Assembly: GCA_036365455.1 (NCBI GenBank)
Contig: JAWQUS010000026.1
Coordinates: 12,480,001 to 12,544,000 of the forward strand
Length of the DNA: 64,000 bases
DNA from: Macrosoma leucophasiata
Lineage: Eukaryota > Arthropoda > Insecta > Lepidoptera > Hedylidae
Direction: 5' to 3'
Each line of letters opens with the position of its first letter. The first letter of the stretch is position 1. Under the pieces are notes generated by a model, which saw only the letters and a list, made by a program, of their open reading frames with translations, made no database searches and was not told the origin of the DNA. Both the position numbers and the translations under genes were made by a program. Positions 12,591-23,500 of this stretch are shown here, piece after piece.

Positions 12591-12819
12591 ACACGGCACG
12601 GTATTCAAGGTAGGATAGCAAGGGTCAGGGTAGTGTACTAACATTTAGGGAGTTAGGGCTTAGGGCTAACGCCCTGACAACACACAGTACAAAATATGAA
12701 TTTTCATATTTGTACTGTGACTGAGTTAGGGCCCTGTCGACCGGATAGTGTAATAGGCGGCAACCCGACGCGAAGTCACGCCCACCCTTTCTGCCGGACC
12801 CTGAATACCGTGTCGTGTC
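12591..12819. repeat. MITE-like element with 17-bp ends and central palindrome
   Basis: The ends ACACGGCACGGTATTCA (12591-12607) and its reverse complement with one mismatch (about 12803-12819) enclose about 229 bp. In the centre GTACAAATATGAAA-type arms form a second palindrome (CACAGTACAAAATATGAA against TTCATATTTGTACTGTG, about 12682-12720). No coding capacity. Confidence 0.65.
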
Positions 12820-13595
12820 ATAGCCTTTTATGTTGAATACAGCTAATACAGCTGATGAAGGGTTGAAGAGCAATGTGATGAGGTACGGATTTTGTTTTGC
12901 TCAGTATTTTATTTTAGTCCTACCTAGTGATTTCAATAGTTGAGATAACTTATGATTCATTTCCGACTTGTTCCAAACATAGTCCTATTTTATGTTTTTT
13001 AGCAATTGAAATCAAGTATTGCCGTTTTGTTGATACGTTATTTTATATTTTTTATTATGAAAGATTACAGGTATACAATTCTCTAATAAAATCCCGTCAT
13101 GTTACCACAGCTCATACTATATCCTTGGTAGTGAATGGAGACAGTTCAGAATTCTAAGCGGTTTTGCTAAGAACATAAACGATTTCTTAGAAACCTCAGA
13201 CTCGCATTCTAAGTTTATAGGCTACCCACCCGTTCCCTTTATCTAGAAATACTTTGCAGTTGACTCTAGTCTCGCCGGAAAAAAACTGATACCTACTGTA
13301 GGTATGACTGGAATAAACATTGGATTATTCATGTACGAGTGAATGTCTGAAACACGTGTGTTTCATTCATTTATTTGTAATACTTCGTATTTCTGAACTC
13401 GAAATTATATTTTTTTATTCCCTAGGCAGCGCTTTATTAAATTTCTAAAACTTGATTATTTTCAATTACAATCTTATTTTACCAAGGACCCAATATTTTC
13501 AGTGTTATAATTTTATAAGATTATGTTCAGGTATCGCTTAAATTGAAATCAAATTTGTATGTGTATTTAATTAGGACTACCTCCTTAGCATAACA
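12820..13595. other. Non-coding stretch, nothing recognised
   Basis: No gene, RNA or repeat boundary could be supported here. Confidence 0.4.
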
Positions 13596-13850
13596 GTCTC
13601 AGTAGTCAAGCGGTAGTTGGCTAGCGGTAGTTCCTACTAGTAATACTACTACGCTGATGGCTCTCGAAGGAAGGATTCGATCGTAACTGCTATTCAGATT
13701 TTTCTATTTGTCTGAAGATTTCTAGAACTAGTGCATCTACTGTACACTTCCGTGATGAATCGTGGTATTAACATGTACGCATGAATGCATGCATTTCCCT
13801 CTGCCTGCCTTGAGCTTCGAGGAATACAAACTGAAGTTTCGTTTTGCATA
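13596..13850 (+). mobile_element. tRNA-derived SINE, diverged
   Basis: The head carries a box-A-like TCAGTAGTCAAGCGGTAG and, after TACTACGCTGATGGCTCTCG, a box-B-like GGATTCGATCG. The body ends in GCATGAATGCATGCATTTCC and CTGCCTGCCTTGAGCTTCGA. The same order appears on the other strand at 36366-36660, a better preserved copy. Confidence 0.6.
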
Positions 13851-14427
13851 TTGCCCTTTTATCATAATAACAAGACTTAAACTACAGTTGTAACCATCTC
13901 CACCCTTTCAGTCGGCCCTTTGCACATACTTACTACACCAAACACTGACTGCTAAGAATCCACAAAGTAGGCTTAGTTGTAGTATTGAATAGGCTTAATG
14001 TACAATAAACACACAATCATAAAATATATTTAAAAAAAAACAAATCTGAATAGAGTAATGCAGATTAAAAATAACCGAAACGTATCAATCTTGTTCTATA
14101 TTTGAAAACACGTGACATGCTTCGTTTACGACTTTGGCCATATTTCAAAAACCACTCAGAAAAGCTATACATCTATAGAATGATACATAAATTTACATAA
14201 TTGTAATAAAATGCCCTTATCAGCTGTTAGCGAATGGTTTAAAGGTTATTCTATGATAATGTTAATGTTTATTGCTTTAAAAAATAGCTCTTGATCAGCA
14301 AGATATTATTCCACATTACTCGTATATGCCTATAATATAGAAGTGAGATGAAATGAATAATCTCGAAAGCTGGCTATGTATTTAATACTGACAATATACA
14401 TCTCTTAGAATGAAGAAAGTGTATATA
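13851..14427. other. Non-coding stretch, nothing recognised
   Basis: AT-rich sequence without supported features. Confidence 0.4.
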
Positions 14428-14596
14428 CTGGTGGTAGAGCTGCAGTGACGGAGGTCGCCAGCGTAGGCACCACCGCATTACCTAATCTATCTGCCGCCAA
14501 ATTGTAGTGTTCAGCACAAAAGAGTTCCGGCAGATAGATTAGTTAATGCGGTGATGCCTACGCTCCCTACACTGTAACTCTACACCAGTAAAAAGT
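14428..14596. repeat. Family A repeat, two heads in inverted orientation (fold-back)
   Basis: The left arm 14428-14503 is the family A head (CTGGTGGTAGAGCTGCAGTG through CACCACCGCATTACCTAATC). The right arm 14526-14596 is the reverse complement of the same head, ending CTACACCAGTA. The arms are separated by about 22 bases. The family tail is absent, so this is either an inverted double insertion or a fold-back derivative. Confidence 0.65.
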
Positions 14597-14987
14597 GTTT
14601 AAAATATTAACAAAAAAAATGTTAAGTAACTCGTTCAATCTGTAATTGCCTAACAAAGCATATGAACGAATTATAAAGACATATGTTGAAGGTCTTCATT
14701 AATAATCTAAATTATCGGATTATCGCCTTAAAACTCCCTTAGCTTGGTTCAATGGCACATAATAAAATAATTCAAAGACCCCGGTTCTAGTTATCTTATT
14801 GAAAAGGTTTTGTGTTAGCCTCTAATTTCGCGAACCTCGTCAGTGGGGTATTGTTCGGTATCATATCTGCAGGACGGTCTTATCTTGTCATTAAAAGTCC
14901 TTGTACCAACGGATGTACTTTCAACTCAGTGATATCGATCTTCATGGATCAAACAACAATAATGTTATTAGTAAAACTGTATTGTTA

Positions 14988-15560
14988 TCATATATATAAA
15001 ATTCTCGTGTCACGGTGTTCGAACTTGAACTCCTCCGAAACGGCTGGACCGATTTTAACCAAATTTTGCATGCACATTAAGTAGGTCTGAGAATCGGCCA
15101 ACATCTATTTTTCATAACATTTTTGGACATTTTTTTTTTAATTTTCTAGGGCGAAACGAAGTTTGCCGGGACAGCTAGTCTAATATATAAAATTCTCGTG
15201 TCACGGTGTTCGAACTTGAACTCCTCCGAAACGGCTGGACCGATTTTAACCAAATTTTGCATGCATATTCAGTAGGTCTGAGAATCGGCCAACATCTATT
15301 TTTCATAACATTTTTGGACATTTTTTTTTTAATTTTCTAGGGCGAAACGAAGTTTGCCGGGACAGCTAGTCTTATATATAAAATTCTCGTTTCACAATGT
15401 TTGTGTTCGTACTCCTCCGAAACGGCTGGACCGATTTTAACCAAATTTTGCATGCATATTCAGTAGGTCTTAGAATCGGCTAATATCTATTTTTCATAAC
15501 ATTTTTGGACATTTTTTTTTTAATTTTCTAGGGCGATACGAAGTTTGCCGGGACACCTAG
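14988..15560 (+). mobile_element. Head-to-tail trimer of a 191-bp Helitron-like unit
   Basis: There are three consecutive units at 14988-15178, 15179-15369 and 15370-15560, each exactly 191 bp. Each starts TC (TCATATATATAAAATTC, TCTAATATATAAAATTC, TCTTATATATAAAATTC) and ends GTTTGCCGGGACA(G/C)CTAG. The base before the array is A and the base after it is T, the Helitron insertion context. Unit 3 is more diverged than units 1 and 2. No coding capacity. The minus-strand copy at 15614-15858 has the same terminal text, so one family inserted repeatedly here. Confidence 0.8.
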
Positions 15561-15613
15561 TTGTTTCATAAAATTTTTTAGAGCGGCTTTTCATATTTTA
15601 TTTTTTTATGTAA

Positions 15614-15858
15614 CTAGCTGACCCGGCAAACTTCGTATTGCCTCACAATTAAATAATATGTCAAAGGTTTCAAATATACGGACTATTTGTATGGGAAAAT
15701 GAAATTGTGGTTTTTACTATTTCCCTTCAATTTCTTCATATTTTCTTACCTTTTAAACCTTCCAAAAATCATTCAAAATCAAAATTTGCCAAATTGGTTT
15801 AGCCGTTCTCGAGTTTTAGCGAGACTTACGAACAGCAATTGATTTTTATATATTTAGA
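15614..15858 (-). mobile_element. Short non-autonomous Helitron
   Basis: On the minus strand it starts TCTAAATATATAAAAATCAA near 15858 and ends GAAGTTTGCCGGGTCAGCTAG at 15614, followed by T. It is about 245 bp and non-coding. A longer relative is at 61876-62212. Confidence 0.7.
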
Positions 15859-15863
15859 TGAAG

Positions 15864-16090
15864 GTGGCAAACAAGCACGCAGTTCACATTAATGTTAATT
15901 GATAACTGCAGCCTATAGACACCCATATAAAGACCAGAGGTCAAAATGCAAATGCGTTGCCACCCCTGACCTTAGGTGTTATGTCTCTGTGATAGTTATT
16001 ACAGTGCCATACATTACCATCTAATCAGAACACGGTAGCGCTGAACTCTACCAGAGAATATGTAATAATGACTCTACTACCAACCAGTAG
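15864..16090 (-). repeat. Family A SINE-like repeat
   Basis: It contains GGTGGCAAACAAGCACGCAG, GACTGCAGCCTATAGACACC-like text, CCAGAGGTCAAAATGCAAAT, ATTACAGTGCCATACATTAC, and then a diverged head ending CTCTACTACCAACCAGTA. Nearly full length. Confidence 0.75.
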
Positions 16091-17593
16091 ATATAGATAG
16101 CTTTTTCAAATATTGTATTGATAAAAAAGGACCTGTCGATTGTAAATGACACATACTTATAATAATAATATAATTGTACCTATTAATTCACGATAAAACA
16201 TTTATTGATGCTACTTACACCATTTATGTTAATATAAGTTATATTTGTGAAAGCATATTTTTTGTTTGCGACGAAAACAGATACATAAACCATGATGACA
16301 GATGCAGGATATTTATCATCCCAATAAGAGACCTTGTGGGAAATCCCCAGGGGAAACTAGTAAACATAATAAATTATGTTGCTTAATCTTAGGTGAAAAA
16401 CTATTTGTTTGTTTGTATTTAAGACATCAATAGATTAGAGAATTTGCTTTCAAGTGTGTAGAAACAGCCAAGTAGATAAAGATATGTTTGACTGCTACTG
16501 GCAAAAAAATGTTAGTGCTAGTTTTAGATAAAATAGAAAAAGTTATAGAACAAACGAAAGAGAGACACCACATAAGTAAAAAGAAACAACTAGGTATGTA
16601 CCAATAAATTATGACGTCTGAATCATTCTAATTGTACCTACGAGTACATAACGAGTTACAACTCAAACAAACAGCAAATGGTTATTTGTTTAATGAATAA
16701 AACACAATGACTTGACAACTAGACGGACAGTGTATTGTTGAAGTTGTAGAAGGAAAACAAACGCCGTCGTGTAAGCACTAGGAGGAAATGTACCAAGGTG
16801 AACATAGTCTAGATTGCGAACTTGATACATGAGGTCATATAACACTCGATAAAATGTTGCTCTCAAGTTCAATAAGCAGGTGATGTAAGTTGCTTTGGAC
16901 AGGCTACATGAGTAATCAGTTCTCTTAATTAACTTATTTTAACACAGTATTATCAAAGCCGGAAAGTATCTACTTACCCGTTTTGGTGGGATAAATTACA
17001 TGGTCAAGATCACTTGTTGATTAGCTTTTATCATGTAGGATTTATGTCAAATAAGGTACGTCTATATGTACAGTTTTTCAATTTTTTTTCCGATTGTAGG
17101 TAGGACTTCTAAACATACAGCAAAAAACAAAATTCCACCGGAAAAAACATGAGCCTTGACTGTGAAGGGATGTTAATGAAACAATGGAACAAGTTTGTTT
17201 TTGGCCGCAATACAAATATGAGCATCTCTAATTGGCTGTGACGAGTAGAAAATTATGCCATACTTGTACGCTTTGTGTTTAGTTGAAAATTATTCATGCC
17301 CATTTTTGTCTTGTCACTAGACAGCCTTGTAAACAAAATTACCCCTTTTCCCCTAAGGGTGAGCCTCTAGAGGTACATCAACAATTTACCAGATTTGTTT
17401 CCGGTTCCAAGTAACATAGCCGCCGTCTATTATCGTGCAACATAATATTTTGAAACGCCTAGGCTTCGGCCCTGAGCCTATCTTTATAATAAGAAATATA
17501 TAAAGATATCCCAATATATTTTATTCTTGGAATCTGACCCAGGTTTTCAGGCTGAGCAGTAGTGACTTATTATCATGCAGCACAAGAGTAATT
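16091..17593. other. Non-coding stretch, nothing recognised
   Basis: No protein-like frame, RNA gene or repeat end is supported. Confidence 0.4.
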
Positions 17594-17804
17594 TGTTTTT
17601 TTTTTTTTATACGCTTACCCTCACAGCCCCACACTAGGTATAAACCTGTATCGTGGGTGCCGTTGTACACACACACCACATACACAAACACCCAGACCCG
17701 AAACAAATATCTGTAGGTCATACAAATATTTGTCCCGGTGCGGGGATCGAACCCGCGACCCTTCGAATCAAACGGTGGTTTCGCACCGCTGGACTAACCG
17801 GGTG
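17594..17804 (-). mobile_element. tRNA-derived SINE
   Basis: Same family as 9574-9772: box A TAGTCCAGCGG and box B GGGTTCGATCCCC read on the minus strand, body GTTTCGGGTCTGGGTGTTTG, ending in an A-rich tail seen on plus as the poly-T run at 17594-17609. Confidence 0.85.
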
Positions 17805-19605
17805 TTCAATGTGATACGTTACCTATTGGTCTATACTCAAAAATATAATGGGTGATATGTGTATGCAAGAAATCGTCTCGATACCCACTTCTGCCTAGCG
17901 TTGCGTTAAAATGACGGTCTGTGTTGATAGCAACATAAACATTATTAACATTAGTAATAAAACGCTGAAAATAAAAATCTTGAAAACTCTATATTTATAA
18001 CTTCCGACTTAGATTCAAACAAGAATACGCGCCCACGCATTCTACAAGTGCAAACCAAAAACAATTTCGAGGCCACTGGATCGATTCGCTGTAATTAGCA
18101 CTTTTGACGTTCAGAAAATAATGAATGTTAATGAAATCAGCAAAGATATTTTCAGTCCAGCTTTCGAATTCTATAATATAGATAATATATTCTATTCGGA
18201 AATTCTATTACATCTTGTCATTTTCTTATCATTTCTCATTTCAAAATTCATTCGTATAGCAAATCTCAATTCGCGATAGGTAATTTATCATTGGCAGTAA
18301 GTTCTCTTCAATCGTGAAGTTTTCGAGTGCACCTTGTTGGAATTGTATGAAATGATTTACACGAAATCCAATTGAATGATATCAGAATAGGCTACTTACA
18401 TTGTAAGATATGTTATGAACTATGCCAACTTCTGCGATAAGTCGGTTGATAACATTATTCGGTTCTAAAATATTGATATCTAGTTCCGACAGTAATTTAG
18501 ATATTCTTATAAAGGAACTAGAAATATTTTACAATACATAGGTATGTGTTATCAGCACCTAACCTTTTTACCTTTGTGTCAGAAATTATGGAGCCATTAT
18601 GCCTACCAATACCTACTGAACACTTATTATCGGATTTGGTAAATCAGTGGAGCCAACACCTTCCAGGTTCACCGCTTCATCTCTACCATCAGCAAAAAGG
18701 TGACCTTACAAAATGTTACTGGGCTAATATTGTACAATCTACTGAACTTCAATTGTGATAGTCTCAGACTGAGAACCAACTCGCTGCTGGTTGAGTTTCA
18801 ATGTTGCAGCTAGTAGGCATCAAGGAGCCGCCAAATATCAATATATGATTGTAATTTCAGTCACGGATGGAAACGATCTTAAACCTTAGGTGTGGCTTAT
18901 TTTGACCTTTGGTTTGTGTGTGTACAAGCTACCTCGGTTTCATCTATGTAAACTGCATTTGAACATTGAAAAAGATGATAAAATAACAGGTTGTAGAGAA
19001 CATTAGGTGCCACTTGATGCATGGAATTTGAATCACTCAGGAAAGGACAAACTAACTAATTTCTGATCAGACAGCAAAGAGTGCCCCACATTTGACGTAT
19101 TCCAAGAAATGCATTAGACTAATGGGGTCATGAATGTTTACCAGTACATACTGTAATGACATGTTGGTTGCCAAACTTCATAACAACGTCGGAATAAGAG
19201 GAAGATTACTTTGAAGAGTTGAAAAGACTAATCCAGCTTTGCGTCATGTTTTTTTGGGGTTCTATTACTGAGCAGCAAAAGGAATCATATAATGGTTCTC
19301 CGGCCTCAGTAATCTTCTTTCCTTTCCTTTATTACATGTATGTATGTATGTATCTTCACGCCAGGTCAACGGGATAGGCAGAGAGTGTAGAGCGCCAGAT
19401 ATCCCGGTTCTGACAAACCTCTCGTGCCTGGTCTACCTCCTCCTTTATTACATGCATCATGAAAAGCTTGATGTGTTCTATGGTAGCTATAAAATGTTCT
19501 AGTGAAGTCATGATAAAGTTTGTACTTGATTTTAATTTCATCTATATATTTTAAAAGAGTTCTTATAAATTATTTTTTAACAGGGTCTTTTCACTAGTGA
19601 CGACT
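17805..19605. other. Non-coding stretch with weak repeat traces
   Basis: No gene is recognised. The part about 18783-18965 shows faint family A landmarks (CCTTAGGTGTGGCTTATTTT, TTTGGTTTGTGTGTGT). A TGTATGTATGTATG microsatellite with CTTCACGCC text (about 19337-19365) resembles the tail of the tRNA SINE at 36366-36660. Confidence 0.35.
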
Positions 19606-19787
19606 TGCCTCAGTGGCTTAGTGGCAGTATGTCATTACTGCTCTGAGATGCTAAGTTCAATTCCCGGGTAGAGAAATAAGTGATACAGAAATTCCATTTC
19701 ATAAAATAAGATTCCGGAGCAACTCCAAAATAAAAAAATGTGCCCCATGAACTTCGACCATATTCTTACGAAATAAAAAAATATACA
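19606..19787 (+). mobile_element. tRNA-derived SINE, cut by the BEL element
   Basis: The head has box A TGGCTTAGTGG and box B AGTTCAATTCCCGGG (19652-19666). The body runs to ATATACA at 19787, where the 3' LTR of the BEL/Pao element starts directly. No matching SINE remainder was found beyond the other LTR. Confidence 0.65.
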
Positions 19788-20112
19788 TGATTGGACCAAC
19801 AACTGATCCAATGTTGAACTAATGTAATAATGACCTAAATGCACCAACTCTTAGAACAAACTGAACTTTATGGATAACTAAGTAAAACCACTTGTCACCT
19901 GAACTTAATTTATTTGCTCTAAGAACTTATTACATTGAACTATATATTGACCTAATATGATCTATTGTACTTGTGCTCTAATACATAATAAAACCAATGA
20001 ACTATATGAAATCCGTTAAACGTAACGATACCGTGATGTAAATCATCGCAACGCCATCTATTGACAATTTGACCTAAACTATTATTGTATGAAGTGACTT
20101 TGAACTCGAACA
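19788..20112 (-). repeat. 3' LTR of the BEL/Pao element
   Basis: It is 325 bp and, read on the minus strand, starts TGTTCGAGTTC and ends GGTCCAATCA, the canonical TG...CA. It is bounded outside by the truncated tRNA SINE and inside by the purine-rich tract GGTGGGCGGTA. Confidence 0.93.
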
Positions 20113-20149
20113 TACCGCCCACCAAGGACATTATATGAGGAATGTCCTT
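20113..20149 (-). promoter_or_regulatory. Polypurine tract and adjacent 9-bp hairpin
   Basis: Directly inside the 3' LTR the minus strand reads CTTGGTGGGCGGTA, a plausible plus-strand primer site for reverse transcription. It is joined to a perfect hairpin, AAGGACATT (20124-20132) against AATGTCCTT (20141-20149), with an 8-nt loop. The primer role is inferred from position. The hairpin could serve 3' end formation or packaging, for which there is no direct evidence. Confidence 0.6.
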
Positions 20150-20543
20150 CTTCAGTTGTCTGATTTTTTACATATCAGTATCGTTTGATCTAATAACAAT
20201 TCGCCAACAATTAATTAAACAATACAAAAACTTACTACTAAATTTATTTAAATCTTAGGGGTATACGATGATACACATATTTAAACTGGTTAAAAGAATT
20301 AACATGGGTACATTATTCAATAAAATTTTAACAAAGAACATGTGTAAATTGACCTAATGTAAAAACTTGACCTAACTTAAAACTTATAAATAATTGTATA
20401 AATTAAAACTTATATGCCTAAAGTGTTGTAAAAGTAAACAATGCAAAAATTTGATCTAAAAGTAAACTATAATAACAGTTGATCTAAAAGTAAACAATAT
20501 AATAATAATACATTTCATTACTGTTGTATGAAACTAAAATTCA

Positions 20544-23500
20544 TTAATCCAAAACTGGTAAAATACAAATTTTAGAAGTTGGCCTTTTTAACATAGAAGA
20601 TTTTGTCCGCAATGTGACCACACGAGTTGTGTTATCATGACCAGGATGTTTTTGTACTATGCGGCCTAATAACCAAAGACTTGGTGGTAAATTGTCCTCC
20701 CTTATTAACACAATATCCCCAATCTTAGGCTCAGATACTTGTGCAGACCATTTATATCGGTGCATAAGATTTGTCAAGTATTCTGAAGACCACCGTCTCC
20801 AGAATGATTGTAACATTCTTTGAATAAATTGCCACCGCGTCAAACAATTCACGCTGGAAGATTCATACGAGTAGTCGGGTACATTTACTAACGACTCTCC
20901 AATCAAAAAGTGTCCTGGAGTTAAAGGCATCGGTTCACCAGCATCAGTTGAATTTACTAAACTTATGGGTCGCGAATTCAAACAAGCCTCTACTTGGATT
21001 AAAAGTGTACTCAACTCTTCATACGTGAGAGTAGAGTCGCCTATAACTCTTTTCAAGTGAAACTTTGTGGATTTCACTCCCGCTTCCCACAAACCACCAA
21101 AATTGGGTCCGGATGGGGGAATGAAATGCCACTCGGTTCCATTCGCTTCAAGGTGCTCTGCTATTGTGGACTGAAAAGAAGCCAATTGCTGCAATTCTTG
21201 CGACGCGCCAACAAAGGTAGTGCCGTTGTCACTCCATAATATTGAACAGTGACCTCGTCGTGAAACGAATCGTCTGAAAGCCGCTAAAAAGGCCTGCGTG
21301 CTCATGTCGCTGACCACTTCTAAATGAATAGCACGGGTACACATACATACAAAAAGACAAATGTACCCTTTGTACGAATGATGTCCGCGACCCTTCGTTG
21401 TCCTTACATTTATTGGGCCAGCGTAATCGACGCCACTGTGTAAAAATGGTCTAGCAGGCGTGCAACGAACTGTTGGAAGAGAACCCATCAATTGGTTCTT
21501 ACACATTGCCCTATACCTAGTGCATTTAACGCATTTGTGAATATATTTCTTCACAATATTTTTCGCCCCAATAATCCAATAAGCTGTTCTTAGGTAGTTA
21601 AGCATTAATTGGTGTCCGCCGTGTAACGTCTTGTTATGAGCGTCTGCTACTATCAGATAAGTCAAATGACTATTACTAGGCAACACAATTGGATGTTTTG
21701 TTTGCTCATCTAGCTGTGACTTTTCAAGTCTACCTCTAACTCGCATGATGCCTTTATTGTCTATATAAGGGCACAATGACTTAAGTTTACTCTTTGTTTG
21801 TACATAGTTTTTATTTTGTAATTGTTTGTAATCCTCCGAAAATATGTCCTCTTGTACTTTTTGTATACAACCATGTAAAGCTTTCTCTATTTCTTCATTT
21901 CGTAAGTATTTTGTTCTATTTTTACCTTTATTTAAAAAGCGTCGACAGTACGCGATAACCCTGACTAATCGTGTTAACGACGAAAATCTTTCGATCAATG
22001 AATTATCTGGAACAACTGCTACGTGAACTTTGATTGATTCCTCTAAGGATATATTCAAATCCTTTGGCCTTTTGTAATCTACAATTTTGTTCTTGAGGAA
22101 TGATGGTCCTAGAAACCATAACTTGTGCTCCACGAACAGACTAGGTAGCAATCCTCGTGATGCACAGTCTGCCGGGTTGTCCTTTGTCGACACATGATAC
22201 CATTGATTCGGCTTTGTAGTGGTCAAAATTTCTGAGGTACGGTTGGCGACAAACGTCTTCCATCTGCTTGGATGGCTGTTTAACCAAGCCAGTACTACTG
22301 TAGAGTCCGTCCAAGCAGTGATTTTGTCCGTTGGTATATTTAAGACCTCTGCAGTTTCAGTCAACAAACGCGCTAGTAATACTGCTCCACATAACTCCAA
22401 ACGCGGTATGCTCACTTGTTTGATCGGAGCTACTCTTGTCTTGGCGACCAACAGTGACACGTGAATTTGACCTGTGACATCTATACTACGCAAATAAATA
22501 ACTGCAGAGTACGCTACCTTAGAGGCATCACTAAATCCATGTAACTCTAAATTATCATTTGATCTAGTGTAAAGCCAACGAGGTACCTGAATCTTGGTGA
22601 CAACAGCAAGTTCCTGACGATAAGTACACCATTCTTTTATTAAATCAGTACTAAGTTGTTCATCCCATCCCACTCCAGCTAGCCACAATTTTTGTATAAA
22701 GACCTTCGCTAAAATAACACATGGGGCTAGCCAACCTAATGGGTCAAACAATCTAGCAATTTCAGAAATTACAGTCCTTTTTGTTACAGGTACCGTCAAT
22801 TCCGAGGGAAGATTCACCGAGTACTGAAACACATCATTGCTGCGATCCCAGGTAAGTCCCAAGATTTTTATTGTACTGTCTAACTTAATCTGTACTCTAT
22901 TTTCTTCCATGACCTCTCCCTTTTTATCCTTTAGTATTATTTTATTATTTGTTCTATTGTCCTTTACTAATATATTCTTTGTGTTATTGTTCTGTACTAA
23001 TTTGTCCTCTGCTTCATATTTGCTAATTTGTTCTAAATTATTATTTGTGCCATCGCTCTGAAGTGATTGTATAACATCCAATATTTCCTTATTGTTACTA
23101 TTCCATTTTTGTAATTTGAAACCGCCTTTTTGTAATAATTCCGTAATTTGTTTATATATTTCAGTTCCTTCTTCTACAGTGTCACAACCTGTCATCAAAT
23201 CATCCATGAAAAAGGATTGTAAAACTCTACTAGAAGCTAATGGATAACCTGCACCTTCATCATACGCTATCTGCTGGAGAGTTCGCATCGCCTGATAAGG
23301 CGCCGACGCAGTGCCAAATGTAACAGTCAACAATTCATAGTCTTGAATTGCTTTTTCAGGTGATTCTCGCCATAAAATTCGCTGATACATTGTATCTTCT
23401 TGGGCTATTTTTACCTGGCGAAACATTTTGATAACATCAGCTACAAGACCTATAGAATGTAAGCGCCATCTAAGAATGGTATGACGCAAATCAGCTTGCA

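Noticed and set aside
14988..15560. CRISPR-like array or satellite
   Set aside because: There are no spacers between the 191-bp units, only three units, and each has Helitron ends.
19635..19847. Frame starting MVHLGHYYISSTLDQLLVQS, repeated at 26663-26902
   Set aside because: Both begin inside the LTRs of the BEL element and diverge outside it; no evidence for a protein.
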